Shown here: positions 36,077-44,790 of the stretch, in pieces
How the letters are laid out: each line of letters opens with the position of its first letter
Numbering within the stretch: the stretch's first letter is position 1
From: Pararcticibacter amylolyticus
Lineage (GTDB): Bacteria; Bacteroidota; Bacteroidia; Sphingobacteriales; Sphingobacteriaceae
Reading direction: 5' to 3'
Assembly (NCBI RefSeq): GCF_003130405.1
Contig: NZ_QEAS01000004.1
Coordinates: 181,932 to 245,931, forward strand
DNA: 64,000 nt
Notes under the pieces: generated by a model
Databases searched by the model: none
The model's input: the letters and a program-made list of their open reading frames with translations, nothing else
What the model was told of the DNA's origin: nothing
Translations under genes and position numbers: made by a program

Positions 36077-37543
36077 ATGAGAATCATTCAACTCTACTTT
36101 TTTGTATTCTTACTTCCTTTCAGCCTGCTTGCATGCAGGCATACCAGAACAGCTGATTCGCAGGAAAACGAGATACCTGCTACAGATACCGTATCTCTTA
36201 AATACAGGGCCCTTCACGGAGCTACCATGCAGATTGATCCAACATTTCCTTATTACAGGAACCGTTCGGTGGAAAGCATTGCAGAGGAGGTGGAGCTCGC
36301 CGGATATCATGCTGTTCATTATTTTGTAGTGAACGAGAACGAGGTAAACCGGGAGCTTATAGAAGCCTTTCATAAAAGGAATATGCCGGTATGGCTGATG
36401 GTGGTGGGAAATGGCACCTATTCAACTAAAGGTCTTCCCGTCGGCTGGGAGAACTGGAAAATGGAAATGACGAAAGAAGCCAACGGCGGCAGCTTTACAT
36501 TTTTTTCACTTTTTAATAAAGAATTTACCGAATGGAAAAAGAAGGCCCTGGTAAAGCTTGTGAAGGACTACCCTTTCGATGGAGTGGAAATGGCCGAAAC
36601 CTATTTCCCGGAATGGGATGCGATCCGAACCGGACGCTATGGCGATGTCGGTCCTGTAGCCCGCAAAGCTTTTAAAGACCAATACAACGCCGAAATGCCT
36701 GATTTTACAAATCCCGGTGCTGTTAATTACTACACCAAAATTCCGGATATATATACCAAATGGATCCAGTTCAGGGTAGATGGTGTTACCAATTTTCAAA
36801 ATGAGATATACAACGGTAAAGGAGGGGTTCGTGAAGCCCGGCCGGATATCCTGGTAGCAACCTGGAGCCTCGGAGTAAATGTCGGTCCGGCTTCCGTAGA
36901 AAAACTTCGTGAAGACCATGGCCTGGATGCACCAGCGATAGTGGAGCAGGTAAAACCGGACATTCATTTCATCCAAACCCACTGGCCTGACTGGGTAAAA
37001 CCCGAAAGCGACCTACCGGCGGATTATATGAAGACGTACCAGGTATTCACCGACCCCATCCGGGCAAAATTTCCGAAACTTCCGCTGGGTTTTCAGGCCG
37101 ATCAGGGTTCTGCAAAGAACATGATCAAATCATCCTTCTGGGTGAAAATGTTTAATAAAGAAGTCCCCCGGTACGGATATGATACCTGGACCTCTTATGA
37201 ATATCATCTTGGCGGATATATCTACAACGATACTCCAAAACCTCTCCGGGCGGTTAAACAGGGGAATAATATGATTGTGGTGTCTTTTAATAAAAGGATA
37301 GACGAAGTAAGTGGTATGAAAACCGGAAATTTTGTGCTTTACAGGGATGGAAAGGAGGAAGCCGGTGCCATTAAATCTATAAAAGTGGATGGAAACAGGG
37401 CGCTTATCAGTCTCAGCAGCGGGTTGAGCGGGTTTGCATACAGCATAGGCGCAAATAACATTTCGGATACCCCTTCTTTGCGTTTATATAAAGATACACC
37501 TGTAAACAAGATGGACCGGGAAATAAGAGTTGACGTTCAATAG
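36077..37543 (+). CDS. Lipoprotein with TIM-barrel glycosidase-like domain
   Basis: 488 residues. The lipobox SLLAC ends the signal. A (beta/alpha)-barrel-like region (about 45-385) carries GYHAVHYFVVNENEVNRELI, DGVEMAETYFPEWD and PDIHFIQTHWPDW, with possible catalytic acids in the second. The C-terminal about 100 residues form an Ig-like (SbsA-type) domain, MIVVSFNKRIDEVSGMKTGN. I do not recognise a specific family; it looks like one of the orphan putative glycoside hydrolases of Bacteroidota glycan loci. Expected location is the outer face of the outer membrane or the periplasm. Confidence 0.65.
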   Translation: MRIIQLYFFVFLLPFSLLACRHTRTADSQENEIPATDTVSLKYRALHGATMQIDPTFPYYRNRSVESIAEEVELAGYHAVHYFVVNENEVNRELIEAFHKRNMPVWLMVVGNGTYSTKGLPVGWENWKMEMTKEANGGSFTFFSLFNKEFTEWKKKALVKLVKDYPFDGVEMAETYFPEWDAIRTGRYGDVGPVARKAFKDQYNAEMPDFTNPGAVNYYTKIPDIYTKWIQFRVDGVTNFQNEIYNGKGGVREARPDILVATWSLGVNVGPASVEKLREDHGLDAPAIVEQVKPDIHFIQTHWPDWVKPESDLPADYMKTYQVFTDPIRAKFPKLPLGFQADQGSAKNMIKSSFWVKMFNKEVPRYGYDTWTSYEYHLGGYIYNDTPKPLRAVKQGNNMIVVSFNKRIDEVSGMKTGNFVLYRDGKEEAGAIKSIKVDGNRALISLSSGLSGFAYSIGANNISDTPSLRLYKDTPVNKMDREIRVDVQ

Positions 37544-37550
37544 CCGGGCG

Positions 37551-38228
37551 ATGAGATATTTCCTGTTTCATCTTGCAGCATTTGCTTTGTTTCCGTTTGC
37601 TTTACAGGCACAAGTTGATTCATCGTACAACACTACTTATTACCAGCAGAAGGTGAGCCAGTACCGGATGTTCCGAAGTGAGGATAATAAAGCTCCTGTC
37701 ATGTTTCTTGGCGACAGCATCACCGATATTGCTGAGTGGAATGAGATTTTTGGTATAAGTGGAATCCTTAACAGAGGCATCAGTGCTGATAACACTTTCG
37801 GTGTGCTGCACCGGCTTGACGACGTTATCCGGCGCAGACCGGTGGCATTATATCTTATGATAGGCATTAACGATATTTCACATGACGTGCCTGATTCAAT
37901 TATTATCAGGAACTACAGGAACATTATTAAAGCTATCCGTTCCGGGTCGCCGGCAACAAGGATCTATGTTCAAAGTATCCTTCCCACCAATAATGAGTTT
38001 ATTGAATTTAAGAGGCATCAGGATAAGCTTGAGCACATCCGGGAAGTTAATAAAGCCCTTAAAGCTGGTGAGAAAGAAGGACTTTATGCTTACGTTGATC
38101 TCTATGGATATTTTACGGACAGGCAGGGTAAACTTGACCGGAAATACACCAATGACGGCCTGCATCTGACCGCGGCCGGATACGCCCTATGGAAGAGCTG
38201 CCTTATAAATGGAAAATATTTCAGGTAA
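37551..38228 (+). CDS. SGNH/GDSL-family hydrolase
   Basis: 225 residues with a signal peptide ending ALQAQ. Block I is FLGDSITDIAEW (nucleophile Ser), block II Gly lies in LNRGISADN, block III is LMIGINDISHD and block V is DGLHLTAAGY with the Asp and His. These define a complete SGNH hydrolase. In glycan loci such enzymes usually remove O-acetyl groups or other esters from the sugar. The ATG at 37551 starts 8 bp after the stop of the upstream lipoprotein gene. Confidence 0.9.
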   Translation: MRYFLFHLAAFALFPFALQAQVDSSYNTTYYQQKVSQYRMFRSEDNKAPVMFLGDSITDIAEWNEIFGISGILNRGISADNTFGVLHRLDDVIRRRPVALYLMIGINDISHDVPDSIIIRNYRNIIKAIRSGSPATRIYVQSILPTNNEFIEFKRHQDKLEHIREVNKALKAGEKEGLYAYVDLYGYFTDRQGKLDRKYTNDGLHLTAAGYALWKSCLINGKYFR

Positions 38229-38265
38229 AAGTATTGATTATGTAGAATAAGTTAGTGTTTTGATT

Positions 38266-38721
38266 ATGAGAAATCTAAATAAGATATTTTGCCTTTTTAC
38301 ATGTCTCCGGCTGATGGGCGGCGGTTTAGATGCAAAAGCCTCCCCAGGCAAGATTATGATTATTCCTAAGCCGGCCGAGGTAGTTGAGTTAAAAGGATCT
38401 TTCCTGTTAAGTGAAAGAGTACCTCTGGTTTTATCTTCAAATGACACCTTGCTTCGGAAAACAGCATATGTTTTTCTGGAGCAGCTTGACTCCCTTACCG
38501 GCTTACGCCTTAGCATACCAACGCGTCCCGGAAACCGCTCTCTTATGCTTTTACTCAATAGAACTTTCGATTCTGCTATCGGAAAGGAAGGATATAAACT
38601 CACTGTCAGGCCTGAAGGCATTGTCATAAATGCAAATGAGGCAGCAGGGATCTTTTATGGACTGCAAACGCTGCTTCAAATTATCCCGATTGAGATGTGT
38701 GCCCAAAAAGGAGGGAGATAG
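38266..38721 (+). CDS. GH20 hexosaminidase, N-terminal part cut by an in-frame amber codon
   Basis: 151 residues. A signal peptide ending LDAKA and a complete GH20b-type alpha/beta N-terminal domain (IMIIPKPAEVVELKGSFLL through AAGIFYGLQTLLQIIP). The TAG at 38719-38721 stops it exactly in the linker to the catalytic barrel, which continues in the same reading frame two codons later. Alone this piece has no active site. A single base change (TAG from TGG, CAG, AAG or GAG) or a sequencing error would explain it; the start is ATG 38266. Confidence 0.75.
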   Translation: MRNLNKIFCLFTCLRLMGGGLDAKASPGKIMIIPKPAEVVELKGSFLLSERVPLVLSSNDTLLRKTAYVFLEQLDSLTGLRLSIPTRPGNRSLMLLLNRTFDSAIGKEGYKLTVRPEGIVINANEAAGIFYGLQTLLQIIPIEMCAQKGGR

Positions 38722-38727
38722 GAAATT

Positions 38728-40170
38728 ATGATCCCTGCTGTGAAAATAACAGATTATCCCCGCTTTGGCTACCGGGGTTTGATGCTGGACGTAAGCCGTC
38801 ATTTCTTTACTAAGGAAGAGGTGAAGCGCTACATTGACCAGATGGTACAGTACAAATACAATGTTTTTCACTGGCATCTCACGGATGATCATGGCTGGCG
38901 GCTGGAAATAAAAAGCATGCCGCGGCTTACACAGACAGGTGCATGGCGCGTGCCGAGAACTGGCCCGTGGGGAAGCTTTAGCGGATCTGAGCCCGGTGAA
39001 AAGCCAGCGTATGGAGGGTATTACACTCAAAATGATATACGGGAAGTAGTTCAGTACGCTGCGGACCGATTCGTCAGGATTGTTCCTGAAATAGATGTTC
39101 CGGCCCACAGCCTCGCTTTGATTGCATCTTATCCGCATTTATCCTGTACAGGACAACAATACGAAGTGAGTCCCGGAACGGATTTTTACAGAAAAGAAGA
39201 TAATGCACTCTGTCCGGGCAATGATTCCTCTTACATCGTGATGGAGAAAATACTTGGAGAAGCAGCTGTCCTCTTTCCCGGGGAATACCTGCATATTGGC
39301 GGTGATGAAGCCTATAAAGGTTTCTGGGAGAAGTGCGGTAAATGCAAGGTCCTGATGGAGAAGGAGCACCTTCCTAACAGTATAGCCTTACAAAGCTATT
39401 TTATCAAAAGAATGGCCCGGATAGTGGCGTCTAAAGGCAAGAAGATGATCGGCTGGGATGAGATCCTTGAAGGAGGCTCCCTTTCATCCGATATAGCTGT
39501 TATGTCGCGCTACGGAGCTGCAGGAACCAGAGATGCAACAGGAAGAGGACACGCCACTGTTGTTACTCCATGGGGGTATGCTTACTGGGACTTATATCAG
39601 GGTGATCCCGCCCTGGAGCCCCTCACTTACGGAAAGGGGCGGCTGCGGGCTACTTATCATTACGATATCCTTCCTGATTCTGTCGATAAAGAGAAAGTAA
39701 TGGGAGGGCAGGGGTGTCTCTGGACGGAATTTGTTCCTACCTTCCGCCATGCTGAATATATGACCTGGCCGCGTTCCTTTGCACTATCTGAAATCTTATG
39801 GTCGCAAAAAGATAGAAAGAACTGGTCTGATTTCGTCGGGCGAACGGAAATGCATTTGAAACGGCTGGATTATCAGTCCGTTAACTATGCTAAAAGCCTT
39901 TATGATCCCTATGTAGAGGCCAGCCGTGGGAAATTGGAAGAGTTGCAGGTTACACTTAAATGTGAGTTAGACGATGCCGAAATCTACTATACGCTGGATG
40001 AAACACACCCCGACCACTTCAGCACCAGATATACCGGCGGATATCTGAAGTTTCCGAAAGGTGTTGCACGCATTAAAGCGGTTACTTACCGGAAAGGTAA
40101 ACCGTTAGGAAGAATACTGAACGTTACGTTGAAGGAGCTTGAGAAAAGGATTGCTAACCAGGAAGGCTGA
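38728..40170 (+). CDS. GH20 beta-N-acetylhexosaminidase, catalytic part
   Basis: 480 residues. It begins IPAVKITDYPRFGYRGLMLD, the standard first strand of the GH20 barrel, and contains HLTDDHGWRLEIK, the catalytic pair in LHIGGDEAYKGFWEKC (Asp-Glu at about 193-194), and VMGGQGCLWTEFV. A C-terminal Fn3/chitobiase-C-like domain (about 395-470) follows. GH20 enzymes remove terminal beta-linked GlcNAc or GalNAc by substrate-assisted catalysis. It shares a frame with the upstream 151-residue piece; if made from the ATG at 38728 it would lack a signal peptide and its partner domain. A purine-rich stretch precedes this ATG. Confidence 0.85.
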   Translation: MIPAVKITDYPRFGYRGLMLDVSRHFFTKEEVKRYIDQMVQYKYNVFHWHLTDDHGWRLEIKSMPRLTQTGAWRVPRTGPWGSFSGSEPGEKPAYGGYYTQNDIREVVQYAADRFVRIVPEIDVPAHSLALIASYPHLSCTGQQYEVSPGTDFYRKEDNALCPGNDSSYIVMEKILGEAAVLFPGEYLHIGGDEAYKGFWEKCGKCKVLMEKEHLPNSIALQSYFIKRMARIVASKGKKMIGWDEILEGGSLSSDIAVMSRYGAAGTRDATGRGHATVVTPWGYAYWDLYQGDPALEPLTYGKGRLRATYHYDILPDSVDKEKVMGGQGCLWTEFVPTFRHAEYMTWPRSFALSEILWSQKDRKNWSDFVGRTEMHLKRLDYQSVNYAKSLYDPYVEASRGKLEELQVTLKCELDDAEIYYTLDETHPDHFSTRYTGGYLKFPKGVARIKAVTYRKGKPLGRILNVTLKELEKRIANQEG

Positions 40171-40238
40171 AAGTAGAAATGAGATAATAATTGCTTATAA
40201 ATTTTAATAGTTCGTATTTTAAAAGCTAAGTAAGCAAT

Positions 40239-40246
40239 TAACTTTG
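40239..40246 (+). promoter_or_regulatory. -7 element TAACTTTG just before the DUF2911 start
   Basis: Perfect TAnnTTTG match, ending only 4 bp before the ATG at 40251. If used, the transcript would start at or next to the ATG, giving an almost leaderless mRNA. The -33 region is T-rich but lacks an exact TTG. Confidence 0.4.
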
Positions 40247-40250
40247 TTTC

Positions 40251-41099
40251 ATGAAATCTCTAAGAAAAATTTTAACAATTGCTGTTGTTTCCCTGGTCTT
40301 TGCTGCACCAGGTTTTGCACAGGGAATCAAAACCCCTGCGCCCAGTCCAACTCAATCCATCAGCCAGGATTTTGCTTTGTCGAACATTTCCGTCAGCTAT
40401 TCCAGGCCTGCAATGAAAGGCAGAACAATCTTCGGCGATCTTGTGCCTTATGGTGAGGTTTGGAGGACAGGCGCAAATTCTCCTACAAAAATTAAGTTTG
40501 GTGAAGACGTTACTGTTAACGGAAAGGCAGTGTCGGCCGGTGAGTATGCCTTATACTCTATCCCCGGTAATGACCAGTGGACCTTTATCCTGAGTAAAAA
40601 GCTTACGCTCTGGGGATCTATAGGATATTCCGAGGCCGATGACCTGGTGAGGTTTACAGCGGTTCCTCAGCATTTACCTTTTGACATTGAGAATTTTACA
40701 ATTCTCTTTGCCAATCAGACTGCTAATAGCATCGACGTTCAATTGCTTTGGGCCAATGTGATGGTTGGATTCAATGTTAAAGCTGATATAGATCAAAAGA
40801 TACTTGCTTCAATAGAAACAGCGATGCAGGGTGAAAAGAAGCCTTACTTCCAGGCTGCAAGCTGGTATTATGAAAAAGGTCTTGATTTGGATAAGGCGCT
40901 TAGCTGGGTAAACGAAGCTGTTAAAGCTCAGCCTGATGCTTACTATATCGAACACCTGAAAGCGAAGATCCAGTTAAAGAAAGGCGACAAGAAGGGAGCA
41001 ATAGCGTCGGCCAACAGTTCCATGAAAAAGGCGGAAGCTCAGAAGAACCCTGATTATGTAGCTTTGAACAAGAAACTGATTGCTGAGGCCGGTAAATAA
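40251..41099 (+). CDS. DUF2911 secreted protein with TPR-like tail
   Basis: 282 residues with a signal peptide ending APGFAQ. The DUF2911 domain (about 30-180) includes ISVSYSRPAMKGRTIFGDLV, GEVWRTGANSPTKIKFGEDV and AGEYALYSIPGNDQWTFILS. The C-terminal about 90 residues are helical TPR-like repeats (AASWYYEKGLDLDKALSWVN). The family is common in Bacteroidota and its function is unknown. It stands alone after the glycan locus and ends at a strong convergent stem-loop. Confidence 0.88.
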   Translation: MKSLRKILTIAVVSLVFAAPGFAQGIKTPAPSPTQSISQDFALSNISVSYSRPAMKGRTIFGDLVPYGEVWRTGANSPTKIKFGEDVTVNGKAVSAGEYALYSIPGNDQWTFILSKKLTLWGSIGYSEADDLVRFTAVPQHLPFDIENFTILFANQTANSIDVQLLWANVMVGFNVKADIDQKILASIETAMQGEKKPYFQAASWYYEKGLDLDKALSWVNEAVKAQPDAYYIEHLKAKIQLKKGDKKGAIASANSSMKKAEAQKNPDYVALNKKLIAEAGK

Positions 41100-41135
41100 C
41101 CACCAGGTTGTTGTGCGGGTTACTGCCAATAACAC

Positions 41136-41179
41136 ACCACTTAAGTAAGTGAGGATTACATCCCATTTATTTAAGTGGT
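41136..41179. terminator. Long convergent stem-loop terminator
   Basis: ACCACTTAAGTAAGTG (41136-41151) pairs with CATTTATTTAAGTGGT (41164-41179) over 16 bp with two G-U pairs, and the loop contains GGAT/ATCC. It lies between the converging DUF2911 and ClC genes. Confidence 0.75.
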
Positions 41180-41181
41180 AT

Positions 41182-43029
41182 TTATGAATATTCTTTCAGC
41201 AATTGACGATACTTCATCAATATATTGGATTTGGAGATGAATCCAAGGAAGCGCCCGTCAGCATCAGTGACCGGTAAGTTCCATGCACCCGATTCATCAA
41301 ACATCCTGATAATGCTGACAACGTCTTTTTCTGTGTCTATCACAGTTGATGGCATCTTAGTCAGTTCCCTTATCGTTAAGCTTTGAATTGCTTCCGGATT
41401 GAACATATATGGCCGCAGGTCATCGAGACTTATTGTTCCTTCAAGGTGTCCTTCCTGATCAATTACGGCTATTACATTTCTTCGTCCATTCTTTATCAGC
41501 TGGAGCAGCTCGGAGAATGAGGCTGAAGATGATATTTTCTGGAACTCTCTTTCAATGAGATTTGATGTGTTTAAAAGTGAAAGAAGGTTTTTATCATGCT
41601 CTTTTGTGAAAATTTTTCCTTTCCTGGCCATTTCTTCAAGGTCGGGTGCTATGGGCGAAAACCACCTGGCCATAAGATAGGAAATCACTGTAACAATCAT
41701 AAGGGGAATGAAAAGGTCATATCCCTCGCTTGATTCGGCAATGAGGAATACGGCTGTTAAAGGAGCATACATCACCCCGCTCATCACTCCGGCCATTCCT
41801 GCCAGTACGAGATTTGAAGATGGAACATTCTCCAACCCCAGTTGTGTGCATATGCTGGCAAAAAAGAATCCGAGCATTCCGCCGGCAAACAGTGAGGGAG
41901 CAAAGTTGCCTCCGTTACCTCCTGATTGGATGGTTATTCCTGTTGCAAATACTTTAAGAAGACATACCAGGCCGAGGAAGGCAATAACAATCCATTCGTT
42001 GTAGTTGATATATCCTAAAAAGCTATTATCGAGAACTTTGCTTATTTGCCCGTTCGTGATATCCTTAATGGTTTGATAACCTTCTCCAAAAAGAGGTGGG
42101 AGTAAAAGACACAGCAGCGAAAGAAGGGCACCGCCAATCATCGCCTTTTGCATTTTCGAAACCCTGAGCGATTTGAATAAATGCTCTATCCAGGAGGAAA
42201 TCACAACAAAATAACGTGCATATAATCCACTTGCAATTCCCAGAACTACATAGAAAAGAGTATTGGCATAGTTAAACTCGTTTCTTGCTTTAAAATGAAA
42301 CAGTATATCTTCGTTCAAAATTATCTTTGAAAGAAGACTACCGCATACAGCAGCCACTACAAGAGGAATAAAGTCAGAAAATACCACACCTGTAAGCAAC
42401 ACTTCAAATGCAAACATCACACCAGCAATAGGTGCGTTGAACGCGGATGCAATGCCCGCAGTTGCACCGGCCGCGAGCAGGAGCGTCCTGTTTCGGTAGT
42501 CGAGGTTATATCTCCTGGCGAAGTTAGAACCAATGGCGGAACCCGTTACCGCTATGGGACTTTCAAGTCCGGCCGATCCGCCAAGTCCTACAGTCACAGC
42601 GCTCTGGATGATCTGAGAGTACATTTTCACAGATGATACAAGGCTGGAATTCTGAGCTATTTCATATAGAATGGCGGGAATTCCTTTGCGGTCCTGGCCT
42701 TTGAAGAAGAGAATCACGATCGCCGTTGTAAGTACTATTCCGAGGAAGGGAAATACTAAATAGAAGAAGATCTGATCTTTAAAATGAACCTTTCCGTGAA
42801 TGATGTAATGGATGTAAGCGACAAGTGATTTCAAAAGAACTCCGGCAAGTCCGGCAGTAATACCCACAAGTATTCCTGAAAATATAAGAAATTGGTTCCT
42901 GGAGAGTTTGCTCTTTAGCCAATGGATAAATATCTCAAAGCTTCGTGCTTTTTTTATCCCGTACTTTGTGAAATCCCTTTTAAACCGCAGGAAGCTGTGA
43001 TATTTCTTTATAGTATTAAATTTCTCCAA
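41182..43029 (-). CDS. ClC-family chloride channel or transporter with two CBS domains
   Basis: 615 residues. A cytoplasmic N-terminus (about 1-45), the ClC membrane domain with about 10-12 helices (about 46-450) and a tandem CBS pair (about 480-610). ClC pore marks are RKGIPAILYEIA, GGSAGLESPIAVTGSAIG (gating Glu kept; the usual GxEGP reads GLESP) and GGNGGNFAPSLFAGGMLG. CBS pairs bind adenine nucleotides and regulate transport. It exchanges or conducts chloride across the inner membrane. It has a near-perfect promoter at 43098-43128. Confidence 0.93.
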   Translation of the reverse strand: MEKFNTIKKYHSFLRFKRDFTKYGIKKARSFEIFIHWLKSKLSRNQFLIFSGILVGITAGLAGVLLKSLVAYIHYIIHGKVHFKDQIFFYLVFPFLGIVLTTAIVILFFKGQDRKGIPAILYEIAQNSSLVSSVKMYSQIIQSAVTVGLGGSAGLESPIAVTGSAIGSNFARRYNLDYRNRTLLLAAGATAGIASAFNAPIAGVMFAFEVLLTGVVFSDFIPLVVAAVCGSLLSKIILNEDILFHFKARNEFNYANTLFYVVLGIASGLYARYFVVISSWIEHLFKSLRVSKMQKAMIGGALLSLLCLLLPPLFGEGYQTIKDITNGQISKVLDNSFLGYINYNEWIVIAFLGLVCLLKVFATGITIQSGGNGGNFAPSLFAGGMLGFFFASICTQLGLENVPSSNLVLAGMAGVMSGVMYAPLTAVFLIAESSEGYDLFIPLMIVTVISYLMARWFSPIAPDLEEMARKGKIFTKEHDKNLLSLLNTSNLIEREFQKISSSASFSELLQLIKNGRRNVIAVIDQEGHLEGTISLDDLRPYMFNPEAIQSLTIRELTKMPSTVIDTEKDVVSIIRMFDESGAWNLPVTDADGRFLGFISKSNILMKYRQLLKEYS

Positions 43030-43097
43030 TAGTTGAAACAGTTTGAATTGTTATGTTGATGCAGGTCTGATGGCAGAAACGCATGACTTTTGATTTG

Positions 43098-43128
43098 CAA
43101 ACTTAGATAAATTGGCTTTACATACAAA
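43098..43128 (-). promoter_or_regulatory. Consensus promoter of the ClC gene
   Basis: On the minus strand TTTG (43128-43125), exactly 19 bp, then TAAGTTTG (43105-43098): full agreement with the Bacteroidota consensus TTTG-N19-TAnnTTTG. The untranslated leader would be about 60 nt. Confidence 0.8.
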
Positions 43129-43278
43129 GTATAATGAGTGAATGTCGTTGTCACACTGAATGATATGAGCTTGTCTTCCGGATAGCGGTCCAGGGAGATC
43201 CCCAAATTTGGCAGAGGAGATAAGGTATTCAGAAGATGGTTAACATTCCACCCTGTCAGAATGTTAACCACCAGTTCT

Positions 43279-43791
43279 TTATACTGCAGCATTGGATTCG
43301 CTCACAGCAATTTCTGTTAACAGAACGTCTGTGTTTTTTTCCTCTTCCAGGTTAGCAGCTAACAGCTCTCCGGCCTCTGTATGTTCCATCAGTTTAGCGT
43401 ATGTAACCAGGCATCCGTAGCTCGCAATTTCGTAGTGCTCTACCTTCTGAGCGGCGGAGATAAGTGCAGCATCAAGCACTGCTTTATCCTCGAAGCTTTC
43501 AATGATTTCTTCTGCTTCTTCCAGCAATCCCTCCATTGCTTTACACTTTTTTGCTCTTGCAGTTAGACCCAGCGATTGAAAGGCTTTCTTTAAGCGCTCA
43601 ATCTGCCCTTCAGTTTCATTGTAGTGTGTTTCAAAAGCTGTTTTTAATGTCTCACTGCCTGCGCTTGAAGCCATTTTCTTCAGGCCTTTTAATAATTGTT
43701 TTTCTGCTCCCAGGATATCCCGCAACTCGTCAACAAAAAGTTCGTGAAGATGTGCGTTGGGCATGCTCTGTTCTTGATTTGTAGTTGCCAT
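43279..43791 (-). CDS. DUF892 ferritin-like protein (YciE/YciF type)
   Basis: 170 residues, fully helical. The DUF892 pattern is LFVDELRDILGAEKQLLKGL, FETHYNETEGQIERLKKAF, ALISAAQKVEHYEIASYG and LLAANLEEEKNTDVLLTEIA, with the E and E-x-x-H residues of a di-iron site in four helices. Such proteins are linked to osmotic and oxidative stress, but the reaction is unknown. It is monocistronic, divergent from the amidase gene. Confidence 0.92.
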   Translation of the reverse strand: MATTNQEQSMPNAHLHELFVDELRDILGAEKQLLKGLKKMASSAGSETLKTAFETHYNETEGQIERLKKAFQSLGLTARAKKCKAMEGLLEEAEEIIESFEDKAVLDAALISAAQKVEHYEIASYGCLVTYAKLMEHTEAGELLAANLEEEKNTDVLLTEIAVSESNAAV

Positions 43792-43957
43792 ATTTTAAAT
43801 GTTTTTCAAATAGTTTAATTACAATACAAGAAGTAGAAAAGAAAGTTTCTGATTTTTTATATTGACACCTCTGGATGGTTCGCAGTCTCGATTTCTCAGA
43901 CTTCTTGTGCAAGCTGTGTGTGGGGCGATATATGCTGGAAATGACTATGTATAGCTA

Positions 43958-43988
43958 TTGATTATTCTTGATAATAGATTTATATTTA
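43958..43988 (+). promoter_or_regulatory. Promoter of the amidase gene
   Basis: TTG (43958-43960), 20 bp, TATATTTA (43981-43988), one mismatch from TAnnTTTG. The ATG follows at 44002, so the leader is very short. Confidence 0.6.
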
Positions 43989-44001
43989 GTATAAAAAAAT
44001 A

Positions 44002-44790
44002 ATGTCATATCAGATTTTTACCCTCGTTGAATTTGAGCGATGGCTGGCAGGACAGAAGGTGTCCCGACTGATTAAATTGATCCAAAATCACCATACATGG
44101 AAACCCAATTATAAGAGCTTTGCTATATCAGACGGGCTATCCCTGCTTAAGTCGATGGAAAATGCACACCTCGAGAGAGGTTTCAGTGCGATCGCACAAC
44201 AATTTACTACTTTCCCTGACGGTACTATTGGCACCGGGCGTCCATTGGATATGATGCCTGCGGGGATTAAAGGAGCCAACCGGAATGGAATTTGCATGGA
44301 ACATGTCGGAAACTTCGATACCGGCGGGGATCAAATGAACCAAACTCACCGGAATACGATCATCAAGCTCAATGCCTTGCTTTGCCGAAAATTCAGTCTG
44401 GTTCCTTCAGATACTACCATTGTTTACCACCACTGGTATGATTTGAATACCGGAGAGCGAACCAAAGGTGCTGGTACCACCAAGACATGCCCTGGTACCA
44501 ATTTTTTCGGCGGTAACACAGTAGGTGATTTTCAGCGTAACTTTTTGCCTCTGGTAGTGGATCAAATAAAGAATCAGGATACTGCAGAGCCGGTTAGTTT
44601 CAAGTTCGCAGCACAGGTAACTGCGGAAAAGCTTAACGTTAGAAATGCGAATAGCCTGAATGCTCCTATAGTGGCAAAGCTCACGAAAGGGACAGAAGTG
44701 AGAGTTTTTGGCGAAAACGATGGGTGGTATGCTATCAACGCCAGTTACAGCCGCTGGGTAAAAAAAGAGTATGTAAAACCTACATCTTAA
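44002..44790 (+). CDS. N-acetylmuramoyl-L-alanine amidase with SH3 domain, endolysin-like
   Basis: 262 residues with no signal peptide. The Amidase_2/PGRP domain (about 20-190) shows LIQNHHTWKP (zinc His), GICMEHVGNFDTGGDQM, IVYHHWYDLNTGERTKGAGTTKTCPG (second zinc His and Cys). A bacterial SH3 domain follows (about 205-260, AEKLNVRNANSLNAPIVAKL). It would cut the bond between MurNAc and L-Ala. Lack of export signal plus a cell-wall-binding SH3 is the layout of phage endolysins or domesticated copies; no other phage genes are near. Its stop overlaps the stop of the convergent kinase by 4 bp. Confidence 0.87.
   Translation: MSYQIFTLVEFERWLAGQKVSRLIKLIQNHHTWKPNYKSFAISDGLSLLKSMENAHLERGFSAIAQQFTTFPDGTIGTGRPLDMMPAGIKGANRNGICMEHVGNFDTGGDQMNQTHRNTIIKLNALLCRKFSLVPSDTTIVYHHWYDLNTGERTKGAGTTKTCPGTNFFGGNTVGDFQRNFLPLVVDQIKNQDTAEPVSFKFAAQVTAEKLNVRNANSLNAPIVAKLTKGTEVRVFGENDGWYAINASYSRWVKKEYVKPTS

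Noticed and set aside
38266..40170. Frameshift as the cause of the GH20 split
   Set aside because: The two parts are in the same reading frame and only the TAG separates them.
43008..43292. 94-codon minus-strand frame between the ClC and DUF892 genes
   Set aside because: It crosses the consensus ClC promoter and leader and has no recognisable domain.
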